A program made the translations under genes and the position numbers. From NCBI RefSeq assembly GCF_007754425.1, contig NZ_CP037452.1, positions 4,377,164-4,441,163 on the forward strand: 64,000 nucleotides of DNA. Reading direction: 5' to 3'. Source of the stretch: Gimesia fumaroli (lineage in GTDB: Bacteria; Planctomycetota; Planctomycetia; Planctomycetales; Planctomycetaceae). The notes beneath the pieces were generated by a model, which had not been told where the DNA came from, did not search any database, and worked only from the letters and a program-made list of their open reading frames with translations. This document shows positions 18,304-27,600 of this stretch, in pieces (positions within the stretch are counted from its first letter, which is position 1; each line of letters opens with the position of its first letter).

Positions 18304-19419
18304 ATGAAACTCTCAGCCACTCTCTTCGCCTGTATCACCTTGAGCTTAGTTTTAGCCTCTGAAACGGCATCAGCCGGCAACCGTTTTTCAGGAAAGTCCT
18401 CAGGACGATCTTCGAATCGATCATCGAACCGTTCCTTCAATAATCGTAGCTTCCAAAACAATCACAACAAAAACTATCACAACAAAAACAATTTCTCAAA
18501 ACATAATTTCAATAATCGCACATTTTCCACATCACAAAAGAATCATTTTTCGACGATGCAGCGTAATGCGTCCGTGAAGAAATTCACTCCGAAACAAAAC
18601 TACCTGAAACCACAGACTCATCATTTTACAAATCGGCACATTAACCAGAACAATGTCAAAAAGACAAATAACAGCAATTTTACCAAATCAAAAATTTACA
18701 CGTTTTCACCAAAACATAAGCAGATGATTCCAACGAAAACTCAGAACTTCCAACAACATCACAAATTCAACCAACATCACAAACCAACACAACGTCCGTT
18801 TAAAACGAATTTCAAACCAGTCAAACACAACTTCGCAAACGGGCACCACAGCAATCATCACAATACTCACCACACTCATCACAAGGGACACCATCATGGT
18901 CATAAACACTGGAGTCGTCCCTGGTGCCACATTAACTACCGTCCCGTATGCCCAACAGTATGTCGTCCCTGGTACCCTGTTGTTTGTGCAGATCCAATTG
19001 TAACCCCTTGTGTCATCACTTCCTGTGCCCCTGTCACTTATAATGAATTCAACGAACCACTTGTTGCAGCTCCCGTCATTGCCGAAGAAGAAATCGTTGC
19101 AGCCACTGAAGCCACTCAGGAACAGACAGAACCAGAGCGTCTGGAGCTTGTCGCAGGACAAAAGTTTCAATTATCTGCAGAAGGGCTGGGAACAGAACAG
19201 GGAATGGTTGTTCTGGAAATCAATGAGATGGGATTACCGGCTAAAATCGAAAAGTGGGAAGATACCGCACTCGGTTTCCAGACACCTCAAATTGGCCTGA
19301 GCAAAGCCACCGAAGCTAAAATGCACATTATGAACAAAAAAGGTCAGTTGCTGGCGACACTGGATATCAACCTGTTACCAGAAGCAACTGCAGGAGCAAC
19401 TCAAGTTGCTGCCAACTAA
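18304..19419 (+). CDS. Exported His/Asn-rich low-complexity protein
   Basis: A 371-residue secreted protein. The ATG at 18304 follows AAGGAA and begins a clear signal peptide (SATLFACITLSLVLASETASA). Residues 25-200 are basic and dominated by Asn, His, Lys, Phe and Ser (runs such as NRSFNNRSFQNNHNKNYHN and HHNTHHTHHKGHHHGHKH). A Cys/Pro-rich segment with seven Cys follows at about 210-245. The final 100 residues form a compact domain (ERLELVAGQKFQLSAEGLG onward). Family unknown to me. Combined His-rich and Cys-rich parts suggest metal binding or a structural role in the cell wall, but this is inference. A strong terminator follows. Confidence 0.8.
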   Translation: MKLSATLFACITLSLVLASETASAGNRFSGKSSGRSSNRSSNRSFNNRSFQNNHNKNYHNKNNFSKHNFNNRTFSTSQKNHFSTMQRNASVKKFTPKQNYLKPQTHHFTNRHINQNNVKKTNNSNFTKSKIYTFSPKHKQMIPTKTQNFQQHHKFNQHHKPTQRPFKTNFKPVKHNFANGHHSNHHNTHHTHHKGHHHGHKHWSRPWCHINYRPVCPTVCRPWYPVVCADPIVTPCVITSCAPVTYNEFNEPLVAAPVIAEEEIVAATEATQEQTEPERLELVAGQKFQLSAEGLGTEQGMVVLEINEMGLPAKIEKWEDTALGFQTPQIGLSKATEAKMHIMNKKGQLLATLDINLLPEATAGATQVAAN

Positions 19420-19452
19420 TTGCTCTACAGACAACCGTGATGAATCCAATCG

Positions 19453-19485
19453 AAAAGAGCCTTCCCGGCAAAGGAAGGCTCTTTT
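19453..19485. terminator. Bidirectional rho-independent terminator
   Basis: A perfect 13-bp stem (AAAAGAGCCTTCC with GGAAGGCTCTTTT) and 7-nt loop. Its A-run and T-run ends serve both the plus-strand low-complexity gene and the convergent enolase gene. Confidence 0.92.
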
Positions 19486-19522
19486 CTTAACATATGCTCT
19501 ATCGCGACCTGCAAATGCCTTC

Positions 19523-20881
19523 TTACTTCAAGCTGGAAAAAATGCTGCCTCCATGATAACCGGCCCGCCCCATCAACTGTTCTTCCAACCGGAGCAGTTG
19601 ATTATATTTTGCCAGGCGTTCGCTACGACCTACCGACCCGACTTTGAGCTGCCCCGCCCCCGTTGCCACAACCAGATCGGCAATGGTGGTATCTTCTGTT
19701 TCCCCACTCCGAGCCGAAACCACAGGCCAATATCCATGATCAATGGCTATGCGCAAGGTTTCCAGCGTTTCAGAGAGGGTGCCAATCTGATTCAACTTCA
19801 CCAGCACACTATTCGCGGTTTGACTGTCAATACCCTGCTGCAATCGACGCCGATTAGTCACAAACAGATCATCACCAATCAACTGCACTCGGTGCCCCAG
19901 TCGTTCGGTCAGTTTCTTCCAGCCTTCCCAGTCATCTTCGGCCAAACCATCTTCAATACTGATAATCGGATAGGTATCCACCCAACGTTCCAGCATATCG
20001 ATCACGTCATCGGCAGAAAGTGCTTCGTCCCCCGTTGCATTCAAGTGATAAGTGCCTGACTCTGCGTCATAAAAGTGCGTGCTGGCAACATCCAGCCCAA
20101 TCGCCACATCTTCACCCGGAACTAAACCCGCCGATTCAATGGCGGCTACAACAAATTTCACCGCTTCGCTGTTACAACTCAGCTTAGGTCCATACCCACC
20201 CTCATCACCAATCAATGTTCCTTCATGGCCGGTTTTGTTCAAAATTTGACCGAGTCGACGATAAATGGTCACTATCCATTCAAAAGCCTGTCGATACGAA
20301 GTGGCACCGATCGGCAGAATCAGAAAGTCCTGAAAGTCCAGATTCCGTCCTGCATGCAATCCTCCCGAGATCATGTTAACCATCGGCAGTGGGAGCAACA
20401 TCGATTGTGCCAGCGAAGAGGTCCGCTGGGGAGAATCGGAACCCGACTTCGCAGATGCATATTCGGACCAGATTTCAGCAAAACGTTCGACCGGAGATTG
20501 CTGTTGTGCCTCAGCTGCCGCGTATGCCGTTGCCAGCGATGCCCCTAGAATCGCGTTCGCCCCGAGTCGCGATTTATTCTCTGTTCCATCCAATTCACAC
20601 AATTGGGAATCGATGGCCCGTTGGTCGCAGGCATCCTGGCCGATTAAGAGATCCGCAATCTCGCGTCGTACATTTTCAACTGCCTGAGTCACTCCCAGTC
20701 CGTCAAAACGTGCAGCGTCCTGATCGCGCAATTCCACCGCTTCAAATTTTCCGGTACTGGCACCACTGGGAACGATGGCTCTCCCCGGCCGGGAATTGGC
20801 ACAACAAATCTCGACTTCTACCGTCGGATTGCCGCGGCTATCGTAAACTTCCCGTGCTTGAACATATTCGATTTGAGTCAT
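19523..20881 (-). CDS. eno: Divergent enolase (phosphopyruvate hydratase family)
   Basis: A 452-residue enolase-family protein; canonical enolase interconverts 2-phosphoglycerate and phosphoenolpyruvate in glycolysis. Conserved features are the mobile loop PSGAST (38-43), GDEGG with Glu227, the three metal ligands Asp264, Glu310 and Asp337, the base Lys362 in VKLNQIG, and Lys413 in GQLKVGS. Two active-site positions are changed: the Glu of the usual IQEF motif is Asp185 (FQDF), and the His of the usual SHRSGET motif is Ala390 (SARSGET). There are also about 20 extra residues near 130-160. It may be a second, specialised enolase. I give the symbol by family, not by proven activity. Confidence 0.85.
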   Translation of the reverse strand: MTQIEYVQAREVYDSRGNPTVEVEICCANSRPGRAIVPSGASTGKFEAVELRDQDAARFDGLGVTQAVENVRREIADLLIGQDACDQRAIDSQLCELDGTENKSRLGANAILGASLATAYAAAEAQQQSPVERFAEIWSEYASAKSGSDSPQRTSSLAQSMLLPLPMVNMISGGLHAGRNLDFQDFLILPIGATSYRQAFEWIVTIYRRLGQILNKTGHEGTLIGDEGGYGPKLSCNSEAVKFVVAAIESAGLVPGEDVAIGLDVASTHFYDAESGTYHLNATGDEALSADDVIDMLERWVDTYPIISIEDGLAEDDWEGWKKLTERLGHRVQLIGDDLFVTNRRRLQQGIDSQTANSVLVKLNQIGTLSETLETLRIAIDHGYWPVVSARSGETEDTTIADLVVATGAGQLKVGSVGRSERLAKYNQLLRLEEQLMGRAGYHGGSIFSSLK

Positions 20882-20985
20882 GACAGATCACGCTCCAGAC
20901 TTTCAATGTAACGAGTAAATGAATCCACAGTTGATTCTATTATCTAACATAACAGGAATCGAGTGAACCGTCACCTGAATGGATT

Positions 20986-22032
20986 TCAGGAATTCAGCAT
21001 CTCCAGCAATCGCAAATTTGCTTTTTCAAGCGATGCAGGAGGATCGAGAATCAGTGAAAGTGCAAACGAGCGGACCTGATCCTGCATCAAAGACTCAGGC
21101 AGATAGTCAACTGTGCTTTTTCCGTCCACACGCGCCAGCATACAAGCCGCCAGGTGACGAATGGTTCGTCGCCCCAGTTCCTGCTCTTCCAGTTGATTTG
21201 ACTGGGAATCGTCGTCCATCGGTAATGGTGACTGATTACAGGCGTACTCTTCCCAAAACGATTCTGCCAACCGAATACATTCTTCGCCTGCTTGTTGATA
21301 ATGAATGGCCTTCAGCAAGAGATGGCTTAGAAAAAAGCCAAGGTCAAACGCAGGATCGCCATAATGGGCGGTCTCAAAATCAACGAGATGAATTCGTTCT
21401 TCGGTTATGAGAATATTCTTGGGGCTGAAGTCAGCTAATACCAGACAGATTTGATTCGAGGACATTTCCTCAATTAAATCATCGACCCAGTCTTTGATTT
21501 CGGGATGCGCTTTCACAATGAATCGATAAAAAGGATCAATCCTGAGCTGGTCAAAGATTTCCCAATCTCCCCATTGGGTGCGATAGTGATCGTTCAAAAA
21601 ACTCTGGCGATGAATCGTGCTCAGGTAAGTCCCTAATTCCCGCGCAATGTTCTGATCGAATCTTCCATCTAATAGCTCTGCCTTCCAGACTTTATGATCG
21701 GCATCAATGGCTTCCATCGCAAACAGGTAGTTTTCACGATCTTCAAACAGAACTTGAGGCACCACTCCCCCTGGCAGGAGGTGCTGTAATTCCTGCATCA
21801 CTTCCAGTTCACGCCAGATACGATCAAGGTGGCTGAACCACTCTGCCTGAGTCCGTAATTGCTTACGGGACTGCTTGATCACAAAATCAGCACCCACCCC
21901 ACGATCTATACGAATGACTATATTGGAGACGCCCCATGCGAGTGCTTCTGCTGAGGCTGGTTCATCAGCCCCTAAATGCTCCTTGGCTCTCAAATACGCA
22001 ATCACATTTTCTGCCGTGATCTCCTGGATCAT
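20986..22032 (-). CDS. APH/choline-kinase-family phosphotransferase
   Basis: A 348-residue protein of the aminoglycoside phosphotransferase-like kinase fold, cytoplasmic. It shows the ATP-lobe Lys in FVIKQSRK, the catalytic-loop segment DFSPKNILI (201-209, Asp201 and Asn206), and the metal Asp218 in LVDFETAHYGDPAFDLG. The usual catalytic His-Gly-Asp is written Leu-Ala-Asp (199-201), so the conserved His is lost while the catalytic Asp stays. Family members phosphorylate small alcohols such as choline, methylthioribose or sugars; the substrate is unknown here. GGGAAAG lies before the start. It lies about 100 bp upstream of the enolase gene on the same strand and may be co-transcribed with it. 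Confidence 0.82.
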   Translation of the reverse strand: MIQEITAENVIAYLRAKEHLGADEPASAEALAWGVSNIVIRIDRGVGADFVIKQSRKQLRTQAEWFSHLDRIWRELEVMQELQHLLPGGVVPQVLFEDRENYLFAMEAIDADHKVWKAELLDGRFDQNIARELGTYLSTIHRQSFLNDHYRTQWGDWEIFDQLRIDPFYRFIVKAHPEIKDWVDDLIEEMSSNQICLVLADFSPKNILITEERIHLVDFETAHYGDPAFDLGFFLSHLLLKAIHYQQAGEECIRLAESFWEEYACNQSPLPMDDDSQSNQLEEQELGRRTIRHLAACMLARVDGKSTVDYLPESLMQDQVRSFALSLILDPPASLEKANLRLLEMLNS

Positions 22033-22255
22033 ATCACTTTCCCATAAGCTCAGAAGCGTTAATACTTGTTAACACCTACCGTTATCGCAGTGAATGTCTT
22101 CCCGTCAATTTACCGAAATCGATATAATTCCAGCAAAATTATTACGTCCTGTCGCATGTTCTGCTACTGATATTTGCCACATAATCGTCACAATCTGATG
22201 CCTCACCTGACTTACCTGACCGGTTCCACATAAATAGCCGTCAAGCTGACTTGTG

Positions 22256-22282
22256 AAAAAGTTGGTTTCAAGACAACTTTTT
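22256..22282. terminator. Possible hairpin terminator or regulatory stem
   Basis: AAAAAGTTG and CAACTTTTT form a 9-bp stem with 9-nt loop. The T-run is part of the stem on either strand. It lies between two divergent genes, where a terminator is unexpected, so an attenuator or operator is possible. Confidence 0.4.
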
Positions 22283-22283
22283 G

Positions 22284-22313
22284 TTGCCAGTACCATTTAA
22301 TATGCTGTAAGAT
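22284..22313 (+). promoter_or_regulatory. Candidate sigma-70 promoter for the Gly-rich protein
   Basis: TTGCCA (22284-22289) and TAAGAT (22308-22313) are spaced by 18 bp. The match to consensus is partial, and the site is about 110 bp upstream of the start. Confidence 0.3.
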
Positions 22314-22424
22314 GGTAATAATGAGATAGTTGTAATAACTGGCTATTTCAGGTTTATCAACTGAATTCTTTTCTTACACCACGCCTGCGTGGTAGTCTCT
22401 TAGTGAACCACAGGAACAATTTCT

Positions 22425-23321
22425 ATGTTGTCCACAAAACCTGCTTCCCGATTATTGATGTTTCTTTCTGTTTGCTGTCTGGCACTCTGCCTGAGTACCA
22501 GCCTTGAAGCAGCAAAGAAATCAATCAAGCCACAGAAATATGATCCTTCTGCTGAAAAGGTCGATGATCTTTTCTCCGCGATGGAATCAGGTTTAGTTGA
22601 TGTCAAAATTATTGCCAAGAGTTCCAAGGGCGGTAATGTTTTGATCACAAACAACAATGCCAAACCTCTCAACGTCAAACTGCCTGAAACATTTCTTGCA
22701 GTTCAAGTCCTCAAACAAGGCGCCCTCGGTGGTGGCTTAGGTGGTGGACTTGGTGGTGGCGGTCTTGGCGGTGGGCTAGGTGGCCAAGGTGGTGGCGGCG
22801 GTCAGACAACTGGCGGCGGTGCCGGTGGTGGACTGGGTGGCGGCTTAGGTGGTGGTCTTGGTGGAGCCGGTGGTGCTGGCGGTGCCGGCGGTGGTTTCTT
22901 CTCCATTCCTCCTGAAAAAACCGTTTATGTCCCCTACACTTCAGTTTGCCTGGAACACGGAAAAGCAGAACCAGCTGCTCGGATGAATTACCGCATGGTC
23001 AAAACAGAAGAAATGGTCAAAGACCCTGCTCTTAAAGAACTGCTCCGATTCGTGGCAACGGGTCGTGTCAATCAACAGGCAGGGCAAGCTGCCGCATGGC
23101 ATCTGGCTAACAAAATGAGTTGGCAACAACTGGCTTCGAAATCAGTCAAACACTTAGGTGGTGCTCCTGCCACACCGTATTTCAACCCGGCTGAACTGCA
23201 GTACGCCACGCAATTGGTAAGCATGGCACAGGAACGTGCTCGCAACCGACAAGAAACAGCCAGTACCAGTGAAGAAAAAACAAAAACCAGAACGGAAACA
23301 GCTCGTAGTTTTTCAGAGTAG
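22425..23321 (+). CDS. Exported protein with a long glycine-rich insert
   Basis: A 298-residue protein with a signal peptide (LMFLSVCCLALCLSTSLEAA). A small folded N-terminal region (about 25-95) is followed by a Gly/Leu repeat region at about 98-162 built from GGGLGGG-like units. A second folded region of about 110 residues comes next (starting FFSIPPEKTVYVPYTSVCLEHG), then a charged tail. Folded parts on both sides suggest that the Gly-rich stretch is a flexible linker rather than the whole function. The C-terminal part resembles exported planctomycete proteins with a conserved Cys-Leu-Glu-His-Gly motif, but I know no named family. AGGA precedes the ATG. A UUCG-loop terminator follows. Confidence 0.78.
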   Translation: MLSTKPASRLLMFLSVCCLALCLSTSLEAAKKSIKPQKYDPSAEKVDDLFSAMESGLVDVKIIAKSSKGGNVLITNNNAKPLNVKLPETFLAVQVLKQGALGGGLGGGLGGGGLGGGLGGQGGGGGQTTGGGAGGGLGGGLGGGLGGAGGAGGAGGGFFSIPPEKTVYVPYTSVCLEHGKAEPAARMNYRMVKTEEMVKDPALKELLRFVATGRVNQQAGQAAAWHLANKMSWQQLASKSVKHLGGAPATPYFNPAELQYATQLVSMAQERARNRQETASTSEEKTKTRTETARSFSE

Positions 23322-23365
23322 TTGAACCTCGAATCAATCACGTTTCCACTTCATACAACAAAATC

Positions 23366-23391
23366 AGGTTCGCTTCGGCGAGCCTTTTTTT
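23366..23391 (+). terminator. Rho-independent terminator with UUCG loop
   Basis: The stem AGGTTCGC / GCGAGCCT contains one G-U pair, is closed by a TTCG tetraloop and is followed by a T-run. It ends the Gly-rich gene. Confidence 0.9.
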
Positions 23392-23481
23392 GTGCGCAGC
23401 ACTACCACTTGGTCATCAACTGAGGTATTTTGGAAGGAAGTTAAAATAATCATTCCGTCATTACCATCGGAGTAAAAGACC

Positions 23482-24420
23482 ATGATGCACAACCTCAAAA
23501 GACGATCCTACCTCACACTCTTCCTCATTTTTCCCCTGCTGTTTTCCACACCTACTCTTCACGCAGCAGACATTGAGCCGTTGCGCATCATCTGCTTTGG
23601 AGCTCATCCGGATGATGCAGAATATAAAAATGGAGGCACAGCCGCACTCTGGGCACAGCAAGGTCATAAAGTAAAACTGGTCTCGGTCACGAATGGTGAT
23701 ATTGGTCATTTTGAAATGGCCGGAGGAACACTGGCCCAGAGAAGAACGGAAGAAGTCAAAGCCGCCGGAAAAATTTTGGGCGTGGAATCAGAAGTCCTCG
23801 ATATCCATGATGGGGAATTGTTGCCCACACTCGAAAACCGAAAAAAGATCGTGAAACTCATTCGCGAATGGAAAGCCGATCTGGTGATTTCACATCGTCC
23901 CTGGGATTATCATCCTGATCATCGCTATGTCGGCGTTCTCATTCAGGACGCCGCGTTTATGGTCACCGTTCCTTATTTTTGTCCTGATGTGCCGCGTTTG
24001 AAAAAGAATCCCGTCTTTATGTATTCGAGTGACGGATTCAAAAAACCATACCCTTTTCGGCCTGATGTTGTCGTCGCCGTTGATAATGTATTCGATCAAA
24101 AACTCAAAGCGGTCGCTCAACTGGTTTCACAATCATTGGAAGGGGGCGCGGGAGGGAATCCGGAACGCGCCGCGAAAGTACCACCGGCCAATCCACCAGA
24201 ATTACGTGTAGAACACATTCGTCCTTCCTGGTCGCGCAGGCAGTCTTCTGAAGCCAATAAATTCCGCACGGAACTGATTGGCATTTATGGCGAAGAAGTC
24301 GGCAAAAAAATCAAATACGCCGAATCGTTTGAACTGTGCGAATATGGTTCTCGGCCCAATAAAAAAATGCTCCTTAAACTATTTCCGATTGAAGCATCTA
24401 TTCCCAAATCAGATGAATAA
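23482..24420 (+). CDS. Exported PIG-L/LmbE-family deacetylase
   Basis: A 312-residue zinc-dependent de-N-acetylase. The zinc-binding motif AHPDDAE is at residues 41-47, NGDIGHFE follows, and the third His ligand lies in SHRPWDYHPDHRYVG (137-149). A signal peptide (LTLFLIFPLLFSTPTLHAA) shows export, unlike the cytoplasmic GlcNAc-inositol enzymes. Many planctomycetes carry several such exported paralogues, thought to act on acetylated sugars. A terminator follows at 24468. No obvious operon partner. Confidence 0.88.
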   Translation: MMHNLKRRSYLTLFLIFPLLFSTPTLHAADIEPLRIICFGAHPDDAEYKNGGTAALWAQQGHKVKLVSVTNGDIGHFEMAGGTLAQRRTEEVKAAGKILGVESEVLDIHDGELLPTLENRKKIVKLIREWKADLVISHRPWDYHPDHRYVGVLIQDAAFMVTVPYFCPDVPRLKKNPVFMYSSDGFKKPYPFRPDVVVAVDNVFDQKLKAVAQLVSQSLEGGAGGNPERAAKVPPANPPELRVEHIRPSWSRRQSSEANKFRTELIGIYGEEVGKKIKYAESFELCEYGSRPNKKMLLKLFPIEASIPKSDE

Positions 24421-24467
24421 ACAAAACGCCGTTTAAATATTCATTTCACTCAGACCCATGAATTAAC

Positions 24468-24508
24468 AAACCTTTAGGGATGATTCTGATTCATCTCTAA
24501 AGGTTTTT
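24468..24508 (+). terminator. Rho-independent terminator
   Basis: A 16-bp stem with one mismatch (24468-24483 with 24491-24506), a 7-nt loop and a T-run ending the PIG-L gene. Confidence 0.85.
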
Positions 24509-24698
24509 CACGTTATGGGCTAGTCAAATGCTGTCACGTTGTAAATAATTGACATTAGTAGTATTTACTCATTAGTATGTACTATACAGTGATCTAAAAG
24601 GGGACTTACCTGTTCTCCCCTGTTGCGATGGCGCAGCAGCGGCCTTCCAGAGACGCACCCGGATCATTGAATTGCCTGACAATCATGAGGGCAAGTGA

Positions 24699-27600
24699 AT
24701 GAATCTCAATATTCTCCGTACGACCAGCTGCCTGTTCTTTTTCCTCAGTCTGATCATCCAACCTGCTTTTCTCTTTGCCAAAGATGCAGAAGTAAAGACT
24801 TCCTCGATTGATTTCGAGAAACAAATCAAACCTCTGTTTCAGGCAAAATGTTATTCCTGCCACGGTCGGGAAATGCAGGAAGGTGGTTTTCGGCTCGACC
24901 TGAAAAGTCGTGCGCTCGAAGGAGGCGACAGCGGCCTCGCTATCAAGCCTGGAAACAGTCAGAAAAGTGAACTCTATCATCGTTTAGCGGGAATCGGCGA
25001 TGGAGATAAAATGCCACCGGAAGGGGAAGGAACGCCCCTCTCTAACGCCGAACTCACTCTCATCAAACGTTGGATTGAACAAGGCGCTACATGGCCGGAA
25101 TCCGCAAGCTCCAAAGACAAACTCCCCGGCTCAAATCACTGGTCTTTCCAGCCAGTAAAAAAGATCACTCCGCCTCAGGTTCAAAACACTTCCTGGGGCA
25201 AGAACGGAATTGATGCATTTATTCTCCGAAAACTGGAACAGGAAAAAGTTGAACCTTCCGCGGAAGCTGATCGTAGTACTTTGGTCAGACGCGTCTACCT
25301 CGATTTAACCGGGCTGCCTCCCACCGTAGAAGAATGGGAACGCTGGACACAGGATACAAATCCCAACTGGTATGAAACACTGGTTAACCAGCTCTTGGCA
25401 TCTCCCCATTATGGCGAGCGCTGGGGCCGGCATTGGCTGGATCTGGCACGTTATGCCGACAGTGATGGATTTGAAAAGGATAGCAAACGCCCACATGCCT
25501 GGCGCTGGAGAACCTGGGTCATCAATGCATTGAATGATGACATGCCTTTTGATCAGTTTTCAATGGAGCAACTGGCAGGAGATTTATTACCCAAACCGAA
25601 AACCAGTCAATTAGTGGCAACCGGTTTTCATCGTAATACATTAATCAACCGGGAAGGGGGAACCGATCCGGAAGAAGATCGCGTCAAACGAACCGTTGAT
25701 CGTACCAATACTCTGGGTTCAGTCTGGCTGGGTATCACTGTCGAATGCGCACAATGCCATACTCACAAATATGATCCACTGACACAGCGTGAATACTATC
25801 GGCTGTATGCCTTTTTCAACTCGCTAACCGAACCCGATATTGGCGCGCCACTCCCCGATGAACAGGCCGCCTTCGAAAAAGCAAACCAGGTTTATCAAAA
25901 AGATCATCGTCCACTTGTCAAAGCCATTCGCGCATATGAACAAAATCAACTCGAAAGTGCTCTGAAGAACTGGGAAAAACAGAAAACCGAAACCAAACCA
26001 GTCTGGTCTGTTCTTCAGCCTGAATCGGTGCACGCCAAACAAAATACAACCCTGAAGATTTTGCCTGATCGATCCATTCTCGCAGATGGTGAAAATCCCG
26101 GCCGCGCGGAAATCTATTACATCACATTTAAAACGGACTTAAAAAACATCAACGGCATCCGCCTGGAAGCACTCACCGATCCCAGCCTTCCAAAAAATGG
26201 ACCGGGCCGTAGTCCTTCAGGCGATTTCGAATTAACCATGCTCAAGGTCAAAGCAGCATCTCTGCAAAATCCACAATCAACCAAAGAGATCAAATTACAA
26301 AAAGCACAAGCGAGCTTTGAAATGGCCGGTTATAAAGTGGATCGTGTAATCAATAACAGCCCGCATGCCGGCTGGTCAATCAGTCCTGAACAGGGGAAAA
26401 AACAGATTGCCACGTTCGAAACCAAAGAAGCATTCGGATATGAAACAGGCACCCTGATTACGGTTTCGTTACAACAGTCTTCAACACGAAAGCTTTACCA
26501 TAATCTGGGGAGATTCCGCCTGTCGCTGACCTCGGGCCCTAAGCCGTTACCTCTGAACGGAATGACGGATCTAATTGTCGAGACATTGAATACTCCCCAA
26601 GATCAGCGCACCAGCGAGCAACAACAGGAACTGTTAGACTATTATCGCACGATTGACCCACAGTTAAAGAAACTGAAACAGGCAGAACTGGCCCATCGAA
26701 AAAAAGCGCCTCGCAATCCCGCCAAAACCACAAAGGCCCAGGTCGTTGACCATTTGAAGGTACCCCGCAAAACTCGATTGCTGGTTCGTGGGGAATTTTT
26801 AAATCCTGCTGATGAAGTCAAACCAAACACGCCGGCTATTCTGCCACCACTCAAAACTGAAACTCCCAGTCGCGTTGATCTGGCTCACTGGCTCTTTGAT
26901 CCAAACAACCCGCTCACGGCACGTGTTACTGTGAATCGAATCTGGAGCCGCTATTTTGGACGCGGTATTGTTTCCACGATTAATGATTTTGGTACGCAGG
27001 GAGAACCCCCGTCACATCCCGAGCTTTTGGACTGGTTAGCAGCACAATTTCGTGAAAACAACTGGAGCCTCAAACAGCTCCATAAGTTAATTGTAATGTC
27101 AGCCACCTATCGACAGTCCTCGCACGCGAGACCAGAACTTACAGAACGTGATCCTTACAATACCTGGTTGTCACACCAGAATCGGCTGCGGGTCGAAGCG
27201 GAAATCATCCGTGATCAGGCTCTGACCGTCAGTGGTCTGATCAAACATAAAATTGGAGGACGGAGTGTCAATCCACCCCAGCCGGAAGGAATCGCCAGTC
27301 TGGGATATGCTAACTCAGTTAAATGGCCCACCAGTAAAGGCGATGATCGGTACCGGCGCGGGATCTATACGTTCTTCCAACGAACAGTGCCCTACCCGAT
27401 GCTCATGACATTCGACTCACCAGATTCAAATCTGAGTTGTACTCGCAGAGAAAGATCAAATACCCCACTACAGGCACTGACGATCTGGAATGACCCCGTT
27501 TTCTTTGAATGTTCACAGGTACTTGGAAAACGCATCGTCGAAGATACACAACCCAGGGATATCAACCTGACCTCCCGCATCAATCATGCGTTCCAGCTCT

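Larger units (their letters stand above)
22033..22424. other. Divergent intergenic region with two hairpins
   Basis: A 392-bp spacer between the phosphotransferase (minus) and the Gly-rich protein (plus). It holds a 9-bp inverted repeat flanked by A and T runs (22256-22264 with 22274-22282), a possible promoter at 22284-22313, and a tight 7-bp hairpin (ACCACGC, 2-nt loop, GCGTGGT, 22378-22393) in the leader of the Gly-rich gene. No small gene is supported. Confidence 0.5.

Noticed and set aside
19406..20059. 217-codon plus-strand ORF
   Set aside because: It is antisense to the conserved enolase gene and starts at the stop of the preceding gene. No domain.
22719..22908. Short-period repeats that could suggest a tandem array or CRISPR
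   Set aside because: They are Gly codon repeats inside an open reading frame, with no spacers or constant repeat unit.
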